Positions 61,663 to 64,000 of a stretch of DNA of 64,000 nt are shown here, one piece after another (position 1 is the first letter of the stretch; the number at the start of each line of letters is the position of its first letter). The DNA is taken from assembly GCF_004363695.1 (NCBI RefSeq), contig NZ_SNZC01000002.1, positions 186,001-250,000 on the forward strand. The letters are read 5' to 3'. Made by a program: the position numbers and the translations under genes. The stretch is from Flavobacterium cheniae (GTDB taxonomy: Bacteria > Bacteroidota > Bacteroidia > Flavobacteriales > Flavobacteriaceae). Under the pieces are notes generated by a model. It searched no databases, was not told the origin of the DNA, and saw nothing but the letters and a program-made list of their open reading frames with translations.

Positions 61663-62685
61663 CTAAAATAAACCTCCTTGAATATTATTTTTAATTTTGC
61701 CTAAATGTTTATAGGCTTTTTCAGTCACTTCTCGACCGCGAGGTGTTCTCATAATAAATCCTTCTTGAATTAAGAAAGGTTCGTATACCTCTTCAATAGT
61801 TTCACCACTTTCGGAAACAGCGGTAGCCAAGGTTGATAATCCAACTGGTCCGCCTTTGAATTTTTCGATTATGGTTAATAGAATTTTATTGTCCATCTCG
61901 TCTAAACCGTGTGCATCAACATTAAGTGCTTTTAATGCAAATCTTGCAATTTCAATATCAATTTTACCGTTTCCTTTGATTTGAGCAAAATCTCTAACAC
62001 GACGCAATAAAGCATTAGCAATACGAGGTGTTCCTCTACTTCTGCCAGCGATTTCTATTGCAGCTTCCATTGTAATTGGCATCTTTAAAATAGATGAACT
62101 ACGTTGGACAATTGTGGTTAATAATTCTGTGTTATAATATTGTAATCTACTCTGAATTCCGAAACGAGCACGCATTGGAGCCGTCAATAATCCAGAACGA
62201 GTGGTTGCCCCAACTAAAGTAAATGGATTTAAATTGATTTGAACCGTTCTTGCATTTGGACCCGATTCTATCATGATATCAATCTTGAAATCTTCCATTG
62301 CCGAATACAAATATTCTTCTACAATTGGACTTAAACGGTGAATTTCATCAATAAAAAGAACATCTCTTTCTTCCAAGTTTGTCAACAATCCAGCTAAATC
62401 TCCAGGTTTATCTAAAACAGGTCCTGAAGTAATTTTGATTCCCACTCCTAACTCGTTAGCCAAGATATTCGCTAAAGTTGTTTTTCCTAAACCTGGAGGT
62501 CCATGAAACAAAGTATGGTCTAAGGCTTCATTTCGTAAATTAGCAGCTTGAACAAAAACAATTAAATTTTCTAACACTTGGTCTTGACCAGCAAAATCAT
62601 CAAAACTAAGCGGGCGTAATGCCTTTTCGATATCAATATCTTGCGGAGAATAGGATTCTTTATTCGGATTCAAATTATCGTTCAT
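61663..62685 (-). CDS. ruvB: RuvB, Holliday junction branch-migration motor
   Basis: This 340-residue AAA+ ATPase drives branch migration with RuvA. Walker A GPPGLGKT is at 62-69, Walker B is [18 protein letters not shown] is sensor 1, and the C-terminal winged helix contains [19 protein letters not shown]. Its last codons encode a Shine-Dalgarno-like sequence for queG, which starts one base after its TAG stop. Its -7 element lies only 5 bases upstream of the ATG. Confidence 0.97.
   Translation of the reverse strand: MNDNLNPNKESYSPQDIDIEKALRPLSFDDFAGQDQVLENLIVFVQAANLRNEALDHTLFHGPPGLGKTTLANILANELGVGIKITSGPVLDKPGDLAGLLTNLEERDVLFIDEIHRLSPIVEEYLYSAMEDFKIDIMIESGPNARTVQINLNPFTLVGATTRSGLLTAPMRARFGIQSRLQYYNTELLTTIVQRSSSILKMPITMEAAIEIAGRSRGTPRIANALLRRVRDFAQIKGNGKIDIEIARFALKALNVDAHGLDEMDNKILLTIIEKFKGGPVGLSTLATAVSESGETIEEVYEPFLIQEGFIMRTPRGREVTEKAYKHLGKIKNNIQGGLF
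61672..61679 (-). promoter_or_regulatory. Shine-Dalgarno-like site for queG inside ruvB
   Basis: AAGGAGGT on the coding strand lies within the ruvB codons for the Gln-Gly-Gly near its end. It is 10 to 11 bases from the TTG start of queG. Such strong sites are uncommon in this phylum. Confidence 0.55.
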
Positions 62686-62690
62686 AAAAG

Positions 62691-62698
62691 CAAAGATA
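62691..62698 (-). promoter_or_regulatory. Putative -7 element for ruvB, giving a near-leaderless mRNA
   Basis: CAAAGATA on the plus strand is TATCTTTG on the coding strand, separated from the ATG by just 5 bases. Confidence 0.45.
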
Positions 62699-62710
62699 AG
62701 TAAAGTTATA

Positions 62711-62741
62711 AAACAAAAACCTCTCCGATTGGAGAGGTTTG
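62711..62741 (-). terminator. Terminator of ctaD
   Basis: A 9-bp perfect stem (AACCTCTCC/GGAGAGGTT) with a 4-base loop, and T-rich sequence on the coding strand, 19 bases beyond the stop. Confidence 0.75.
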
Positions 62742-62759
62742 TATATTGTGGAAAAAATC

Positions 62760-64000
62760 TTAGTGATGTAAAACTTCTTCTCCTTCTTTCATTGGTGTGA
62801 TTTGAGTAACGAAGTCTTCATCATGACCTGGTTTACTGTAATCATAAGGCCATCTGTGTACTTCAGGAATTTCTCCAGGCCAGTTACCGTGAATATGTTC
62901 CACTGGTGTAGTCCATTCTAAAGTATTAGATCTCCATGGGTTTTGAGTTGCTTTCTTACCATAGAAAATACTATAGAAGAAGTTCCAGAAGAATACGATT
63001 TGAAATGCAGCTCCAACGATAGCAAAAATCGTAATTAAAACATTCACATCAGCTAATTCATCAAATAATGGGAAAGCTGAGTTTGTGTAGTAACGTCTTG
63101 GTAAACCAGCCATTCCAATAAAGTGCATTGGGAAGAAAACTCCGTAAGCACAAACAGCAGTTACCCAGAAGTGAACGTAACCTAAGTTTTTGTTCATCAT
63201 TCTACCGAACATTTTAGGGAACCAGTGGTAAACACCAGCAAAGAATCCGTAAAGTGCAGAGATACCCATTACTAAGTGGAAGTGAGCTACTACGAAATAC
63301 GTATCGTGAACGTTAATATCTAAAGTTGAATCTCCAAGAATAATACCTGTTAAACCTCCAGTGATGAAAGTAGATACTAATCCGATAGAGAATAACATTG
63401 CAGGATTTAATTGTAAGTTACCTTTCCAAAGTGTTGTAATGTAGTTGAACGCTTTTACAGCAGATGGAATTGCAATTAATAATGTTGTAAAGGTAAATAC
63501 TGAACCTAAGAAAGGATTCATACCTGAAATAAACATGTGGTGACCCCAAACAATAGTTGATAAGAATGCAATTGCTAAGATAGAAGCAATCATTGCACGG
63601 TAACCAAAAATTGGTTTTCTAGAGTTGGTAGCAATAATTTCAGAAGTAATACCTAAAGCTGGTAATAAAACGATGTATACTTCAGGGTGACCTAAGAACC
63701 AGAATAAGTGCTCAAATAATACTGGAGAACCACCTTGGTAATGTAAAACTTCACCTTGAATGAAAATATCTGATAAGAAGAATGATGTTCCAAAACTTCT
63801 ATCGAAAATTAATAATAAAGCAGCAGAGAATAATACTGGGAAAGATACAATACCGATAATAGCTGTTACGAAGAAAGCCCATACTGTTAAAGGCATTCTT
63901 GTCATTGTCATACCTTTAGTTCTTAAGTTGATAACTGTAACTACGTAGTTCAATGATCCCATTAATGAAGATGCAATGAAAATAGCCATAGAAGCCAACC
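62760..64000 (-). CDS. ctaD: Cytochrome c oxidase subunit I, 5' part beyond the window
   Basis: The last 413 residues or so of the catalytic subunit of an aa3/caa3-type oxidase; the beginning lies past the window end. Visible are [19 protein letters not shown] with the CuB histidine and the His-Tyr cross-link pair, WGHHMF with the two further CuB histidines, and [15 protein letters not shown] with the heme a3 and heme a ligands. The C-terminal helices end in a tail [16 protein letters not shown]. Only a terminator follows. Subunits III and IV and cyoE lie about 20 kb away at 41-44 kb. Confidence 0.97.
   Translation of the reverse strand, partial: LASMAIFIASSLMGSLNYVVTVINLRTKGMTMTRMPLTVWAFFVTAIIGIVSFPVLFSAALLLIFDRSFGTSFFLSDIFIQGEVLHYQGGSPVLFEHLFWFLGHPEVYIVLLPALGITSEIIATNSRKPIFGYRAMIASILAIAFLSTIVWGHHMFISGMNPFLGSVFTFTTLLIAIPSAVKAFNYITTLWKGNLQLNPAMLFSIGLVSTFITGGLTGIILGDSTLDINVHDTYFVVAHFHLVMGISALYGFFAGVYHWFPKMFGRMMNKNLGYVHFWVTAVCAYGVFFPMHFIGMAGLPRRYYTNSAFPLFDELADVNVLITIFAIVGAAFQIVFFWNFFYSIFYGKKATQNPWRSNTLEWTTPVEHIHGNWPGEIPEVHRWPYDYSKPGHDEDFVTQITPMKEGEEVLHH

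Noticed and set aside
1..64000. tRNA, rRNA, riboswitch or CRISPR elements.
   Set aside because: Reading the intergenic gaps I saw only promoters, terminators and the one palindrome; no cloverleaf or repeat array was recognised.

Overview
The window is about two-thirds A+T and reads as chromosomal core sequence from a member of the Bacteroidota, family Flavobacteriaceae, most likely Flavobacterium or a close relative. The support is: the type IX secretion/gliding proteins SprA, PorG, a PorP/SprF protein and a RemB-like protein; a FolK-deoxynucleoside kinase fusion; TonB, OmpA/PD40 and OmpH proteins of Bacteroidota type; and repeated Bacteroidota -7 promoter elements (TAnnTTTG) upstream of genes. 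I see no rRNA, tRNA, CRISPR array, prophage, integrase or insertion sequence. Genes are dense and often abut or overlap. Only one gene-free stretch exceeds 300 bases (29263-29588), and it holds promoter elements only.

Layout. 1-7.2 kb: a small membrane protein, the FolK-dNK fusion, SppA, an AsmA-like protein and a DUF2797 zinc-ribbon protein. 7.3-10.9 kb: a GH3-family protein and an OmpA/PD40 protein flanked by two tiny cysteine-containing lipoproteins. 10.9-14.3 kb: tig, clpP and clpX, with a long palindrome between clpP and clpX. 14.4-17.7 kb: a holin-IV-like membrane protein, then a FadL porin/GDSL lipoprotein pair. 17.9-21.0 kb: pdxJ with an alpha/beta hydrolase, divergent from a CBS protein and nadK. 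21.1-26.8 kb: an outer-membrane biogenesis cluster, porG-uppS-bamA-ompH-ompH. 26.9-34.7 kb: murI, a gamma carbonic anhydrase-like protein, PorP/SprF, an Nfu-type protein, a PiT phosphate transporter, dodecin, MscS and tsaB. 34.8-38.9 kb: a TolC/MacA-like pair without its inner-membrane pump, and a DUF4403 lipoprotein.

39-44 kb is a respiratory block: cyoE (heme O synthase), two subunit III genes and subunit IV of a heme-copper oxidase, then an assembly set (SCO, an SCO-like protein without its copper cysteines, DUF420, and an 80-residue CxxC protein). 44-49.4 kb has a RemB-like outer-membrane protein, deoC, two paralogous TonB proteins, a VanZ-like protein and gcvH. 49.6-59.7 kb is a maeB-ruvA-sprA operon in which sprA, the 2404-residue type IX translocon gene, has only a TTG start directly behind ruvA. 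59.8-62.7 kb has a DUF808 protein and ruvB-queG. The window ends inside ctaD, the oxidase subunit I gene.

Together the genes serve envelope assembly (BamA, OmpH, PorG, SprA, TonB, SppA), aerobic respiration, proteostasis, DNA repair and cofactor metabolism. I did not find a clearly new self-contained system. The most unusual points are a shared C-x10-C plus TonB-C module in three neighbouring genes, non-ATG starts coupled to ruv genes, two apparently leaderless promoters, the clpP-clpX palindrome, and poorly characterised small proteins in the oxidase block and beside OmpA.
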